NCBI RefSeq assembly: GCF_039540375.1
Contig: NZ_BAABEX010000011.1
Location: forward strand, 1-64,000
Origin: Acidovorax_G lacteus
GTDB lineage: Bacteria; Pseudomonadota; Gammaproteobacteria; Burkholderiales; Burkholderiaceae_C
Reading direction: 5' to 3'
DNA length: 64,000 nt
Each line of letters opens with the position of its first letter. Position 1 is the stretch's first letter. Position numbers and translations under genes: made by a program. Shown here one piece after another: positions 50,609 to 60,111 of the stretch. The notes beneath the pieces are model-generated. The model saw nothing but the letters and a program-made list of their open reading frames with translations. It ran no database searches and was not told the DNA's origin.

Positions 50609-53278
50609 TCAGGCCGGTGGGTAAGGGCACTGGCGCGCCCGGTCTTCGAAGTCGGGCAGGGGCATGGGCCGCCCGAAAAGGTAGCCCTGGAACCGCTTGC
50701 AGCCGTGCGACTGCAAAAACTGGAAATGGGCCTCGGTCTCAACCCCTTCGGCCACCACGCCGAGGGAGAGAGCGTCGGCCAGCGCAATGATGGTGCGGGC
50801 AATGGACGCGTCGCGCGGCTCGTCGAGCAGATCGCGCACAAAACCCTGGTCGATCTTGATCACGTCCAGCGGCAAGCGCTTGAGGTAGCTCAGGCTGGAG
50901 TAGCCCGTGCCGAAGTCGTCCAGCGCAAAGCCTACGCCCAGGGCGCGCAGCGCTTGCATGGTGGCAATCACTGCGTCCACCTGGTCCAGCAGCAGCGATT
51001 CGGTCAACTCCAGCTGGATGCGCCGTGGGTCAGCCCCCGTTCGCTGCAACAATTCCTGCACCATCTGCACGAAGTGCTCCTGGTGAAACTGCCGTGCGCT
51101 CACATTGATGGACACATCGATGCTGCCCAGCAGCGGATCGCGGCGCCACTGCGCCTGCTGGCGCATGGCAGTTTCCATCACCCAGTGGCCCAGAGGCAGG
51201 ATCAGGCCGGTGTCCTCGGCCAACGGAATGAACTCGCCCGGCGACACCATGCCCTGTTCGGGATGGGACCAGCGTACCAGCACCTCCACGCCGCGCACGC
51301 CGCCTTTGGTGTCCACCTGTGGCTGGTACAGCAACAGAAACTGCTGCAGCCGTAGCGCGTTGTGCAACTGGGCCTCCAGTTGGGCGCGCCGGTTCATGGC
51401 CTGCTGCATGTCGGGGTCAAAAAATCGCAGCGCATTGCGCCCGGCGGTCTTGGCGCGGTACATGGCCAGGTCGGCCTGCTTGAGCAGGTCTTCCACCGAG
51501 CCGTCCTGGCCGCAGGTCAGCGTTGCCCCGATGCTGGCGGTGCAGCGGTAGTCCGCTTGCACCGTGTCGTAGGGAGCGTACAAGCGCAGCAGCAGGCCTT
51601 CGGCCACGCTGCGGGTCTGGGTGGCCGCTTCATTCGGGTTGTCGCTCAGGTCCTCCAGCACCACCACAAACTCGTCGCCGCCCAGCCGTGCCACGGTGTC
51701 GTGTTCGCGAACGCCCGCTCGGAGTCTCTGGGCCACGCTTTGCAGCAAGCGGTCGCCAGTTTCGTGGCCCCGGGTATCGTTCAGGGTTTTGAAGTTGTCC
51801 AGATCCACAAACAGGACCGCCAGGTAATGACCGCTGCGCGCGCTGCCCGCCATCACCTGCTGCAAGCGGTCGAGCAGCATGCGGCGGTTGGGCAGTTGTG
51901 TCAGCGGGTCGTAGCAGGCGAGGTACCGGGCCTCTTCCTCCGCTGCCTTTCGGTCCGAGATGTCGATATCGATGCAGAACATCTCCGGGTCCTGCCCTGG
52001 CACATGAATGAACACGTGGCTGGAGAACACCTCCACCTCGCTGCCGTCCTTGCGGCGCAGGCGCAGCTCGCCCGCCGGAATGGCTTCGCCCGTCGCAAAC
52101 ATGCGGGCCATGTCGGCACGCACCGCGTCGTGCATGGGGGGCGGAATGATCAGGTCCAGCAGGTTGCGGCCCAGGGCTTCGGCCTCGGTGTATCCGTACA
52201 GCCGCTCGGAAGCGTGGTTCCAGTAGCTGGTGGTGCCGTCCGCCCGATAGCCTTGCACTGAAATGGAGGTGAGATTGCGCAGCACGGTGCGAAAGCGCAG
52301 CTCCGATTCGTGCAGGGCACGCTCCACCTCATGGCGCGCCGTCACATCACGGGCGAGCAGCACCACCGCCAGTCGTCCGCCCACCCGCATCCCCAGCGGT
52401 TGCACCCGCGCGTCGAAGTGTCGGGGGCCCGCCAGCGTATCGAGTGTGTATTCCGCCGACTGGGTCTCGCCTACCGCAAGGGTCTTGCGGATGAGTTGCA
52501 GGAACTCGGCGGCCCGATCGGGCGGCAGCACCTCGTGCATGTGACGGCCGATCAGGTCTTCACTGCGGGCCACAAGATAGCTGGGGCGTGCCGACAGGAC
52601 TTCGAGATAGCGCCCGTCCTCGTCCAGCAACAGCAGCACGTCGGGCAGCGCCTGGGTCACAGCGCGCAATCGCGCCTCGCTGGCCACCAGGGCGGCCTCG
52701 GTCTCCAGCCGCCGCTCGACATCATGCAGCAGCCAGCCCAGAAGCGGCGTGGCCAGGGTGAAGACGATGACGTAGGGAACGGCGACGGTATCGTTGATGC
52801 GTGCTGCCACGGCAGGCGGCGTGAACTGGAACATGCCCACCACCACCAGGTGCACGACCAGGCCAAAGCCCAGCATGTGCAGCGGTTGAACCGTGACCCA
52901 GCCGCGCGCACGGGCCTCGCGGTAGGCCAGCCCCATGGCCACGCACACAAACGCCATCATGATGCCGACCCCGGCACCGACACCTCCTACGACCCAGCCG
53001 CGCCAGGCGGCGGTCATGGTGGCCGCAATCAGGCCCACCAGCGGGCCGCCAAACAGGCCGGCCATGCACAGCACCACCGAACGCGCGTCGAAGATCACGC
53101 CCGGCATGAGCACCAGCGGCATCAACATGCCCAGGATGCAGATGCCCCCGAACAGAAAACCAGACACCACTTGCCCCGCGACGGCGTGTCGCCGCCAGAG
53201 GCGGACGATGAATCCGTGCAGGAAGCACAGCGCCAGCAACAGCGCCACGCTTTTGACCAGCTCCTCCACCATGGCCAT
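50609..53278 (-). CDS. Membrane PAS-PAS-GGDEF-EAL cyclic-di-GMP protein
   Basis: An 889-residue inner-membrane signalling protein. Residues about 1-190 form a 5TM-5TMR-LYT-like membrane sensor. Two PAS domains follow (about 195-320 and 325-445). The GGDEF domain has the intact motif ARLGGDEFV and so may make cyclic-di-GMP. The EAL domain has VEVLVRW (EVL variant of EAL), the metal motif DDFGTGYSSL and KIDQGFV, so phosphodiesterase activity is also likely. It probably sets local cyclic-di-GMP in response to a membrane or redox cue. Encoded leftward, convergent with cutA across the palindromic element. Confidence 0.92.
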   Translation of the reverse strand: MAMVEELVKSVALLLALCFLHGFIVRLWRRHAVAGQVVSGFLFGGICILGMLMPLVLMPGVIFDARSVVLCMAGLFGGPLVGLIAATMTAAWRGWVVGGVGAGVGIMMAFVCVAMGLAYREARARGWVTVQPLHMLGFGLVVHLVVVGMFQFTPPAVAARINDTVAVPYVIVFTLATPLLGWLLHDVERRLETEAALVASEARLRAVTQALPDVLLLLDEDGRYLEVLSARPSYLVARSEDLIGRHMHEVLPPDRAAEFLQLIRKTLAVGETQSAEYTLDTLAGPRHFDARVQPLGMRVGGRLAVVLLARDVTARHEVERALHESELRFRTVLRNLTSISVQGYRADGTTSYWNHASERLYGYTEAEALGRNLLDLIIPPPMHDAVRADMARMFATGEAIPAGELRLRRKDGSEVEVFSSHVFIHVPGQDPEMFCIDIDISDRKAAEEEARYLACYDPLTQLPNRRMLLDRLQQVMAGSARSGHYLAVLFVDLDNFKTLNDTRGHETGDRLLQSVAQRLRAGVREHDTVARLGGDEFVVVLEDLSDNPNEAATQTRSVAEGLLLRLYAPYDTVQADYRCTASIGATLTCGQDGSVEDLLKQADLAMYRAKTAGRNALRFFDPDMQQAMNRRAQLEAQLHNALRLQQFLLLYQPQVDTKGGVRGVEVLVRWSHPEQGMVSPGEFIPLAEDTGLILPLGHWVMETAMRQQAQWRRDPLLGSIDVSINVSARQFHQEHFVQMVQELLQRTGADPRRIQLELTESLLLDQVDAVIATMQALRALGVGFALDDFGTGYSSLSYLKRLPLDVIKIDQGFVRDLLDEPRDASIARTIIALADALSLGVVAEGVETEAHFQFLQSHGCKRFQGYLFGRPMPLPDFEDRARQCPYPPA

Positions 53279-53411
53279 CTCCGCAGTAGGGATCGGCGCA
53301 TGATGCGGGCTTTTGCCAGGTGCCGCAACGACAAAATGCGGCAGCGCCGCGCCAAGAGAGGCGCGATGTCAGGGCAGTGCCGGGCGCCCACGCGCCCCGG
53401 CAGCTTGTGCG

Positions 53412-54920
53412 TCAGGCCAGCAGGGCCTGCGCGAATTCGCGGGCGTTGAAGGTCTGCAGGTCTTCGAGCTTCTCGCCCACGCCGATGAAGTACACCGGAA
53501 TCGGCCGCTCCTGCGCAATGGCCGCCAGCACGCCGCCCTTGGCGGTGCCGTCGAGCTTGGTCACGATCAGCCCCGTGAGCTGCAGCGCATCGTCAAACGC
53601 GCGCACCTGTGCCAGAGCGTTCTGGCCGGTGTTGCCGTCGATCACGAGCAGCACTTCGTGCGGCGCGGTGGCGTCGGCCTTGGTGACCACGCGGCGGATT
53701 TTTTTGAGCTCTTCCATCAGGTGCAACTGGGTCGGCAGCCGGCCCGCCGTGTCCACCAGCACCACGTCCTTGCCGCGCGCGCGGCCTGCCGTCACGGCAT
53801 CAAAGCTCACCGCCGCTGGGTCACCGCCCTCCTGGCTCACGATCTCGACCGTGTTGCGGTCGGCCCAGACGCCCAACTGCTCGCGCGCCGCCGCGCGGAA
53901 GGTGTCGGCCGCCGCCAGCAGCACGGCCGCGCCCTCGTCGGCCAGGTGCTTGGTGAGCTTGCCAATCGACGTCGTTTTGCCCGCGCCGTTGACACCGGCC
54001 ACCATGATCACGGTGGGGGTGTACTGGCCGATCACGAGCGACTTTTCCAGCGGACGCAGCAGGTCGGCCAGCGCATCGGCCAGCAGGCCCTTGACGGCTG
54101 CAGGCTCGGTGGTGCGCGTTTCCTTGACGCGGCGGCGCAGGTCGTCCAGCAGGTGCTGCGTGGCCTTCACGCCGGTGTCGGCCATGAGCAGTGCGGTTTC
54201 CAGCTCTTCGTACAGCGCTTCGTCAATGCGCGTGCCGGTGAACACCGTGGCAATACTGGTGCCGGTTTTGCGCAGGCCGGCCTTGAGCCGCTCCATCCAG
54301 CCGCTGCGTGCGGGCTCGGCGGCCGGGGCGGGGGTGGTTGCGGTCGCGGGCGAGCCCGTCGGAGCGGGTGCGGGTGCAGGAGCGGGCGGTGGTGTGCCTG
54401 CCCTGCCCATGGGGGCAGCCGCCTCGTGCGCGGCAACCGCCTGAGGCGGCTGCACCGGGCTTGGGGCCACTGCGGGGGGCAGTACGGTCTGCTCTGTCGG
54501 GGGTGCAGGGGTGGCAGGGGTGGCAGGGGCCGGTTTCTCCGCGGCCGATGCACCCGGCATGTTGGGCGGGATGGTCGGGGGGGCTGCATCGGGCGCCACC
54601 AGGGGTGCAGGCAGTGACCCGGCTGGGGACTGCGGCACAGCAGGGGCCGCGGTGGCGGAGGGGGCGGGTGCCGGTTCGGGTGCGCGTGTGCCGAAGGGAT
54701 TGCGCAGCCAGCCGAATGCGCCGCCCGATGCTGGGCTGGCCGCTTGCGGCTCGACCAAGGTCGCGGGTGCCGGGGCCGGTACGGGCGCCGGAGCTGCGGC
54801 GGTCGGCTCGGTTACAGCGGATGGGCTAGAGGGCTCGACCGCCGCCGGGGGCGCTGGCGGCAGGCTGTGGGCATCGCCCGGTGCGGGGACGGGCGGTTTC
54901 TTCTTGAAAAAACTGAACAT
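53412..54920 (-). CDS. ftsY: Signal recognition particle receptor FtsY
   Basis: A 502-residue SRP GTPase. Residues about 8-207 are a very long Pro/Ala-rich stretch in place of the acidic domain of Escherichia coli. The N domain begins near SGWMERLKAGLRK. The G domain has GVNGAGKTTS (P loop), DTFRAAAREQL, VVLVDTAGR and TKLDGTAKGG. It receives ribosome-SRP complexes at the inner membrane. The ATG at 54920 gives the conserved start MFSFFKKK; the frame continues upstream into the divergent peptidase gene and is not used. Confidence 0.96.
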   Translation of the reverse strand: MFSFFKKKPPVPAPGDAHSLPPAPPAAVEPSSPSAVTEPTAAAPAPVPAPAPATLVEPQAASPASGGAFGWLRNPFGTRAPEPAPAPSATAAPAVPQSPAGSLPAPLVAPDAAPPTIPPNMPGASAAEKPAPATPATPAPPTEQTVLPPAVAPSPVQPPQAVAAHEAAAPMGRAGTPPPAPAPAPAPTGSPATATTPAPAAEPARSGWMERLKAGLRKTGTSIATVFTGTRIDEALYEELETALLMADTGVKATQHLLDDLRRRVKETRTTEPAAVKGLLADALADLLRPLEKSLVIGQYTPTVIMVAGVNGAGKTTSIGKLTKHLADEGAAVLLAAADTFRAAAREQLGVWADRNTVEIVSQEGGDPAAVSFDAVTAGRARGKDVVLVDTAGRLPTQLHLMEELKKIRRVVTKADATAPHEVLLVIDGNTGQNALAQVRAFDDALQLTGLIVTKLDGTAKGGVLAAIAQERPIPVYFIGVGEKLEDLQTFNAREFAQALLA

Positions 54921-54948
54921 TGGCGGGTTCTTAGAATCAACGCATTCT

Positions 54949-56403
54949 ATGAAACGCCTCTCCATGCTCCTGGGGCTGTATGCCCTTGCCGCGGCCGTGG
55001 GCGCTGCGACGCCAGGCGAACCGGTTGTCACTGCTGCCGCGGCGGCAAACCCGGCCGCGAGCGCGTCTGTGGCTGCCACCGGTCCGCAACGCTTCACCCT
55101 CTCCAACGGCATGCCGCTGATCGTTCAAACCGATCGTCGCGCACCCACTGCTGTGCACATGCTGTGGGTGCGCGTGGGCTCCATGGATGAGGTGGACGGC
55201 ACCAGCGGTGTCGCCCATGTGCTCGAACACATGATGTTCAAGGGCACCAAAACGCTGCCGCCTGGTGAGTTTTCGCGCCGTGTAGCGGCCCTGGGCGGGC
55301 GCGAAAACGCCTTCACCAGCCGCGACTACACCGGTTACTACCAGCAGATCCCGTCGAACCGGCTTGAAGACGTGATGCGGCTTGAGGCCGACCGCTTTGC
55401 CAACAGCCAGTGGCCCGACGACGAGTTCCGCCGCGAGATCGAGGTGGTGAAGGAAGAGCGCCGCCTGCGCACCGAAGACCAGCCGCGCGCGCTGCTCGCT
55501 GAGCAACTGTTTGCCACCACCTTCGTGGCCTCGCCGTACCGTCGGCCCATCGTGGGCTGGATGAGCGACCTGGACGCGATGACGCCTGAAGACGTGCGCG
55601 CGTTCTACCGTACCTGGTACAGCCCCTCCAACGCTGCCGTGGTGGTGGCGGGCGACGTGGACCCCCAGCAGGTGCTGGCCTGGGCCGAGAAGTACTACGG
55701 GCGCATTCCGGTGCATGCGCTGCCTGAGCGCAAGCCGCGCACCGAGCCGGTACAAATGGGCCTGCGCCGCATTGCCGTGAAAGCGCCGGCCGAGCAGGCC
55801 TACGTGGCCATGGCGTTTCGTGTGCCCGGCCTGCAGCGTGTGACCGATTTGCAAGACGCCGACCGCGATGCCCTGGCGCTGATGGTGCTGTCGGCGGTGC
55901 TCAGCGGCTACGACGGCGCACGGCTGGAGCGTGCGCTCAGCCAGGGCCCGCAGCGCGTGGCCGATGCAGCCGACAGCGCGGCCATGGTCATGGGCCGGGG
56001 GCCTGCGCTGTTCGTGCTGACTGGTGTGCCCGCCGAGGGGCGCAACACCACCCAGGTGGAAGCTGGCCTGCGCGCCGAGATCGCCCGGATCGCCCGCGAG
56101 GGCGTGAGCGAGGCCGAGCTCAACCGCGTGAAAACGCAGTGGATCGCATCGCAGATTTACCAGCGCGATTCGGTGCAGCATCAGGCGCAGGAGCTGGGCA
56201 TCCATTGGATCCAGGGCCTGCCCCTGGATGCCAGCGAACGCCTGCTGGCCCTGCTGCGCGACGTGACGCCCGCGCAGGTGCAGCAGGTGGCGGCGCGTTA
56301 TTTTGGCGACGACCAGCTCACCGTGGCCACGCTGCTGCCGCAGCCGCTGGATGCACCGCGCGCCCGGCCCGCCGCTGCCCCTGCGGCCGGACGTCGCCAT
56401 TGA
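54949..56403 (+). CDS. M16 zinc metallopeptidase, active-site subunit
   Basis: A 484-residue periplasmic peptidase with a signal peptide (about 1-20). The inverted zinc motif HVLEH (in GVAHVLEHMMFKGT, about residues 87-91) and the downstream Glu in EIEVVKEERR give the full HxxEH...E site. So this is the catalytic member of an M16B pair; the non-catalytic partner follows 92 nt downstream. It is divergent from ftsY with 28 nt between the start codons. Confidence 0.92.
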   Translation: MKRLSMLLGLYALAAAVGAATPGEPVVTAAAAANPAASASVAATGPQRFTLSNGMPLIVQTDRRAPTAVHMLWVRVGSMDEVDGTSGVAHVLEHMMFKGTKTLPPGEFSRRVAALGGRENAFTSRDYTGYYQQIPSNRLEDVMRLEADRFANSQWPDDEFRREIEVVKEERRLRTEDQPRALLAEQLFATTFVASPYRRPIVGWMSDLDAMTPEDVRAFYRTWYSPSNAAVVVAGDVDPQQVLAWAEKYYGRIPVHALPERKPRTEPVQMGLRRIAVKAPAEQAYVAMAFRVPGLQRVTDLQDADRDALALMVLSAVLSGYDGARLERALSQGPQRVADAADSAAMVMGRGPALFVLTGVPAEGRNTTQVEAGLRAEIARIAREGVSEAELNRVKTQWIASQIYQRDSVQHQAQELGIHWIQGLPLDASERLLALLRDVTPAQVQQVAARYFGDDQLTVATLLPQPLDAPRARPAAAPAAGRRH

Positions 56404-56495
56404 GCTGCCGGGCCCGGCGATGTGCCGCCGGACCGCGCCCACGACCTTTGTCCCCCGGGCACGCGCCGCGTGCCCCCTTGTGTGGAGCCCCTGTC

Positions 56496-57827
56496 ATGCC
56501 CTTTGTGAAACAACTCGCCGCCTGCGCTGCTGCGCTGTGCCTGGCGGCACCGGCCTGGGCGGTGCTGCCCATCCAGCACTGGACGCAGGACAACGGCGCC
56601 CGCGTGTGGCTGGTCGAAAGCCCCGTGATTCCGATGGTGGATGTGCAGATCGACCTAGACGCTGGCAGCCGCCGTGACCCGGCCGGCAAGGCGGGCCTGG
56701 CGGCAGCGGTGGCTGGCATGACCGCCCGCGGCGTGAAGGCCCACGGTGCCGAGCCTGCGCTCGACGAGAACGCGCTGGGCGAAGCCTGGGCCGACCTGGG
56801 CGCGAGCTTTGAGGCGCAGGCCGACAACGATCGCCTGCAGTACACGCTGCGCTCGCTCACCGACCCGGCGCTGCTCGATCGCGCAGCGCGCCTGGCCGCC
56901 CGCCAGATCGGCGAGCCCAGCTGGCCGGCCGAGGTGTGGCAGCGCGAGCGCGCGCGCTGGACGGCCAGCCTGCGCGAGGCGGGCACACGCCCGGCCACCG
57001 TGGCCGCCTACGCATTCTCCGACGCGGTGTTCGGCACGCATCCCTACGGCCAGCGCGCCACCGAGGCCACGCTCGCAGCACTGACGCTGGCCGACATGCA
57101 GGCCTTTCACGCAACCCACGTGCAACCCTGCCGTGCGCGCGTGAGCGTGGTGGGCGCACTCGACCGCGCGCGCGCCGACCAATTGGTGCGCACGCTGCTC
57201 GCACGCCTGCCTGCTGCGGCGCGATGTGCGCCGCTGCCACCGGTGGCCGAAGTGGCGCCCCTTGCGCAGGCGGCCGAGCGGCGCATCCCCTTTGCCTCGG
57301 CCCAGGCGCATGTGCTGATCGGCCAGCCCGGTTTTGCGCGGCGCGACCCCGACTTCTTTGCGCTGGTGGTGGGCAACCATATTCTTGGTGGAGGCGGGTT
57401 CACGTCGCGTCTCACACACGAGGTGCGCGAAAAGCGCGGGCTGAGCTACAGCGTGTACAGCTACTTTGCGCCGGGCCAGCACGCGGGCGCGTTCACGCTG
57501 GGGCTGCAAACACGGCCCGACCAGGCCAACCAGGCCGTGCAGGTGGCGCGCGACGTGGTGGCCCGCTTTGTGGCCGAAGGGCCCACCGAGGAAGAGCTGC
57601 GCGCCGCCAAGGACAACCTCATTGGCGGCTTTGCGCTGCGCATCGACAGCAACCGCAAGCTGCTGTCCAACGTGGCCAACATCGCCTGGAACGATCTGCC
57701 GCTCGACTATCTGCAGCATTGGACGCGGCGCGTCGAAGCCCTCACGGTGGCCGACGTACGCGCGGCCATGGCCCGCAAGCTGCAGCCCGAGCGCATGGTG
57801 ACCGTGGTGGTCGGAGGCCAGCCATGA
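56496..57827 (+). CDS. M16 peptidase-like partner without zinc site
   Basis: A 443-residue exported protein (signal peptide about 1-22). It has the M16 fold but no HxxEH; the matching place reads AGLAAAVAGMTARG. The C-terminal half keeps the Arg/Tyr substrate-binding pair region REKRGLSYSVYSYFAPG (about 310-326). This is typical of the inactive subunit of M16B heterodimers, which completes the substrate cavity of the active subunit encoded just upstream. Its stop overlaps the rsmD start (ATGA). Confidence 0.9.
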   Translation: MPFVKQLAACAAALCLAAPAWAVLPIQHWTQDNGARVWLVESPVIPMVDVQIDLDAGSRRDPAGKAGLAAAVAGMTARGVKAHGAEPALDENALGEAWADLGASFEAQADNDRLQYTLRSLTDPALLDRAARLAARQIGEPSWPAEVWQRERARWTASLREAGTRPATVAAYAFSDAVFGTHPYGQRATEATLAALTLADMQAFHATHVQPCRARVSVVGALDRARADQLVRTLLARLPAAARCAPLPPVAEVAPLAQAAERRIPFASAQAHVLIGQPGFARRDPDFFALVVGNHILGGGGFTSRLTHEVREKRGLSYSVYSYFAPGQHAGAFTLGLQTRPDQANQAVQVARDVVARFVAEGPTEEELRAAKDNLIGGFALRIDSNRKLLSNVANIAWNDLPLDYLQHWTRRVEALTVADVRAAMARKLQPERMVTVVVGGQP

Positions 57828-58495
57828 GCAGCGCCCGCGCCGCCCGGCCCGGCCCGCGCGCCACTGGCATCCCGGCCCGCAAGCCCGCCAGCGGCTCGGG
57901 CCGCCCCACACCCGCGGCTGCACCGGGCGAGGTGCGGATCATCGGCGGGCAATGGAAGCGTACCCGTCTGCCGGTGCCGCAGCGCCCGGGCCTGCGGCCC
58001 ACGCCCGACCGGGTGCGCGAGACCCTGTTCAACTGGCTGGGGCAAGACCTGACCGGCTGGCACTGCCTCGATGCCTTTGCAGGCACCGGAGCGCTGGGGC
58101 TGGAGGCCGCCTCCCGCGGCGCGCAGGCCGTGACCCTGGTCGAGTCCGAATCTGCCCTGGTGGCCCCGCTGCGCGCTGTGTGCGACAGGCTGGGGGCGAC
58201 CACCGTGCGCGTGCAGCGCGGCGACGGCGTACAAGCCCTGCGCGCCTGCGCACCGGCCAGCCTGCATCTGGTGCTGCTGGACCCGCCTTTCGATGGCGAG
58301 CACTTCACCCCCGCGCTGCAGGCCGCCGCCCGTGCGGTGCGGCCCGGCGGCTGGGTGTACCTGGAGGCCCCGCGCCACTGGGCGGCCGACGAATTGCAGG
58401 CCCTGGGCCTGGCCGAATACCGCCACCTCAAGGCGGGCATGGTGCATGCGCACCTGCTGCAGCCGGTGGCGACCGCGGCACCGCCTGCCGGCTGA
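57824..58495 (+). CDS. rsmD: 16S rRNA (guanine-966-N2)-methyltransferase RsmD
   Basis: A 223-residue RNA methyltransferase. After a Pro/Ala-rich N-terminal extension (about 1-34), VRIIGGQWKRTRLPVP starts the conserved part; RPTPDRVRETLFNWL, the SAM site LDAFAGTGALGLEA (about 88-101) and the catalytic LLDPPF (about 149-154) follow. It methylates 16S rRNA during 30S assembly. Starts within the stop of the M16 partner gene. Confidence 0.94.
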   Translation: MSSARAARPGPRATGIPARKPASGSGRPTPAAAPGEVRIIGGQWKRTRLPVPQRPGLRPTPDRVRETLFNWLGQDLTGWHCLDAFAGTGALGLEAASRGAQAVTLVESESALVAPLRAVCDRLGATTVRVQRGDGVQALRACAPASLHLVLLDPPFDGEHFTPALQAAARAVRPGGWVYLEAPRHWAADELQALGLAEYRHLKAGMVHAHLLQPVATAAPPAG

Positions 58496-58706
58496 GCCCC
58501 GGCGCTTGTCCGGGGCCGCGCGTGCCCGGGCCTGGCCGCACGCACGCGCCGCAGGGCCGGTGGTGCCGTGTCGCCATCGCGGCGCCGTTGCGGCGCTGTC
58601 GCGCAGGGGCGCACCGGCTGCGCTGGCCATGTTGCACTGCACTGCATAATGCGCGCACGCCAGCCGGCCCCGGCCGCAGATCGTGCCCCACAGGAGACTT
58701 CCCGCC

Positions 58707-59201
58707 ATGTCCCAGAACGTGCTCGCCGTCTATCCCGGTACCTTCGACCCCATCACACTGGGGCATGAAGACGTGGTGCGCCGGGCCACCCAGCTGTTTG
58801 AGCGTGTGATCGTGGCCGTGGCCGCGGGCCATCACAAAAAGACCCTGTTCAGCCTGGAAGAGCGCATCGAGATGGTGCGCGAGGTGGTGCGCCCGTACCC
58901 GCAGGTGCAGGTGGAGCCGTTCTCGGGCCTGCTGCGCGATTTTGTGGTGTCGCGCGGCGGCAAGGCCATGGTGCGCGGCCTGCGCGCCGTGACCGACTTT
59001 GACTACGAATTCCAGCTCGCGGGCATGAACCGCAGCCTGATGCCGCAGGTGGAGACGGTGTTCCTCACGCCCAGCGACAAGTTCCAGTTCATCAGCAGCA
59101 CGTTTGTGCGCGAGATCGCAGTGCTCGGTGGCGAGGTGGACAAGTTCGTCTCGCCCTCCGTGCAGCAGCGCCTGGCCGACAAGGTGCGTTCGCTGGCTTG
59201 A
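58707..59201 (+). CDS. coaD: Pantetheine-phosphate adenylyltransferase
   Basis: A 164-residue nucleotidyltransferase, fourth step of coenzyme A synthesis. Motifs: YPGTFDPITLGHEDVV with the T/HxGH-type site (TLGH), KAMVRGLRAVTDFDYE and FISSTFVREIA. Length and motifs are standard. The ATG at 58707 has GGAGA upstream. It often follows rsmD in bacteria, as here, though a 211-nt gap separates the two. Confidence 0.96.
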   Translation: MSQNVLAVYPGTFDPITLGHEDVVRRATQLFERVIVAVAAGHHKKTLFSLEERIEMVREVVRPYPQVQVEPFSGLLRDFVVSRGGKAMVRGLRAVTDFDYEFQLAGMNRSLMPQVETVFLTPSDKFQFISSTFVREIAVLGGEVDKFVSPSVQQRLADKVRSLA

Positions 59202-59218
59202 TCGCTCCCGTCCTATTG

Positions 59219-59282
59219 TGCTATCGATTTGATAGCTGGTTGTGCTTGACTTTGCTAGGCGGTAGGCCAATTTCGGCCTCAA
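59219..59282 (+). repeat. Dispersed repeat, copy 7 (extended form)
   Basis: Core TGCTATCGATTTGATAGC with GGTTGTGCTTG tail at 59219-59248, then the extension ACTTTGCTAGGCGGTAGGCC and AATTTCGGCCTC. It occupies the gap between coaD and hisI, 50 nt before the hisI start. Confidence 0.65.
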
Positions 59283-59332
59283 ACGACCGCCGCCTGAGCG
59301 GCGCTGCGTGGAAATCGCTGACAATCCCGCGC

Positions 59333-59722
59333 ATGAACTGGCTTGACGAAGTGAAGTGGGACGCGCAGGGCCTGGTGCCCGTGATTGCGCAGGAGCAGGG
59401 CACGGGCGACGTGCTGATGTTTGCCTGGATGAACCGCGAGGCACTGGCCCGCACGGCCGAGCTGGGCCGGGCCGTGTACTACAGCCGCTCGCGCGGCAAG
59501 CTGTGGTTCAAGGGCGAGGAGTCGGGCCATGTGCAGCAGGTGCATGAAATCCGCCTCGACTGCGACAACGACGTGGTGCTGCTCAAGGTCACCCAGCTCG
59601 GGCACGAGCCCGGCATTGCCTGTCACACGGGCCGCCACAGCTGCTTTTTCAGCGTGCTCAAGGACGGTGCCTGGCAACCGGTCGATCCGGTCTTGAAAGA
59701 CCCCGAATCCATCTACAAGTAA
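59333..59722 (+). CDS. hisI: Phosphoribosyl-AMP cyclohydrolase
   Basis: A 129-residue enzyme of histidine synthesis, opening the purine ring of phosphoribosyl-AMP. It has VLMFAWMNREAL, SRSRGKLWFKGEESGH and the metal-binding DCDNDVVLLKV and CHTGRHSCFF (family Cys and Asp ligands). The ATG at 59333 gives the conserved start NWLDEVKWD. hisE follows after 5 nt. The genes normally before it in this pathway are not in front of it here. Confidence 0.96.
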   Translation: MNWLDEVKWDAQGLVPVIAQEQGTGDVLMFAWMNREALARTAELGRAVYYSRSRGKLWFKGEESGHVQQVHEIRLDCDNDVVLLKVTQLGHEPGIACHTGRHSCFFSVLKDGAWQPVDPVLKDPESIYK

Positions 59723-59727
59723 GCGCC

Positions 59728-60111
59728 ATGAGCACCGATTCCACTTCTGACGCCCTGGCCCGCCTGGCCGCGGTGATCGAAAGCCGCAAGCCCGCCCTGG
59801 GTGGCAACCCCGAGACCAGCTACGTGGCCCGCCTCCTGCACAAGGGCCCAGACGCGTTTCTCAAGAAAATCGGCGAAGAAGCCACCGAGGTGGTGATGGC
59901 CGCCAAGGACGCCGACCACGGCGGCGATGCGCGCAAGCTTGTAAATGAAGTGGCCGATCTGTGGTTCCACAGCATGGTGGCGCTGGCCCACTACGGCTAT
60001 ACACCCGCCGACGTGGTGGCCGAGCTGGTGCGCCGCGAGGGCCTGAGCGGCATCGAGGAAAAGGCCCTGCGCAAGGTGGCCGCCCGTGCGGCCGAGGAGG
60101 CTCCGCGATGA
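59728..60111 (+). CDS. hisE: Phosphoribosyl-ATP pyrophosphatase
   Basis: A 127-residue MazG-like enzyme that removes pyrophosphate from phosphoribosyl-ATP, the step before HisI. Conserved: SYVARLLHKGPDAFLKKIG, GEEATEVVMAAKD (metal-binding Glu residues) and EVADLWFHSMVAL. Separate from HisI, unlike the fused enteric HisIE. Its stop overlaps the next start by 4 nt. Confidence 0.95.
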   Translation: MSTDSTSDALARLAAVIESRKPALGGNPETSYVARLLHKGPDAFLKKIGEEATEVVMAAKDADHGGDARKLVNEVADLWFHSMVALAHYGYTPADVVAELVRREGLSGIEEKALRKVAARAAEEAPR

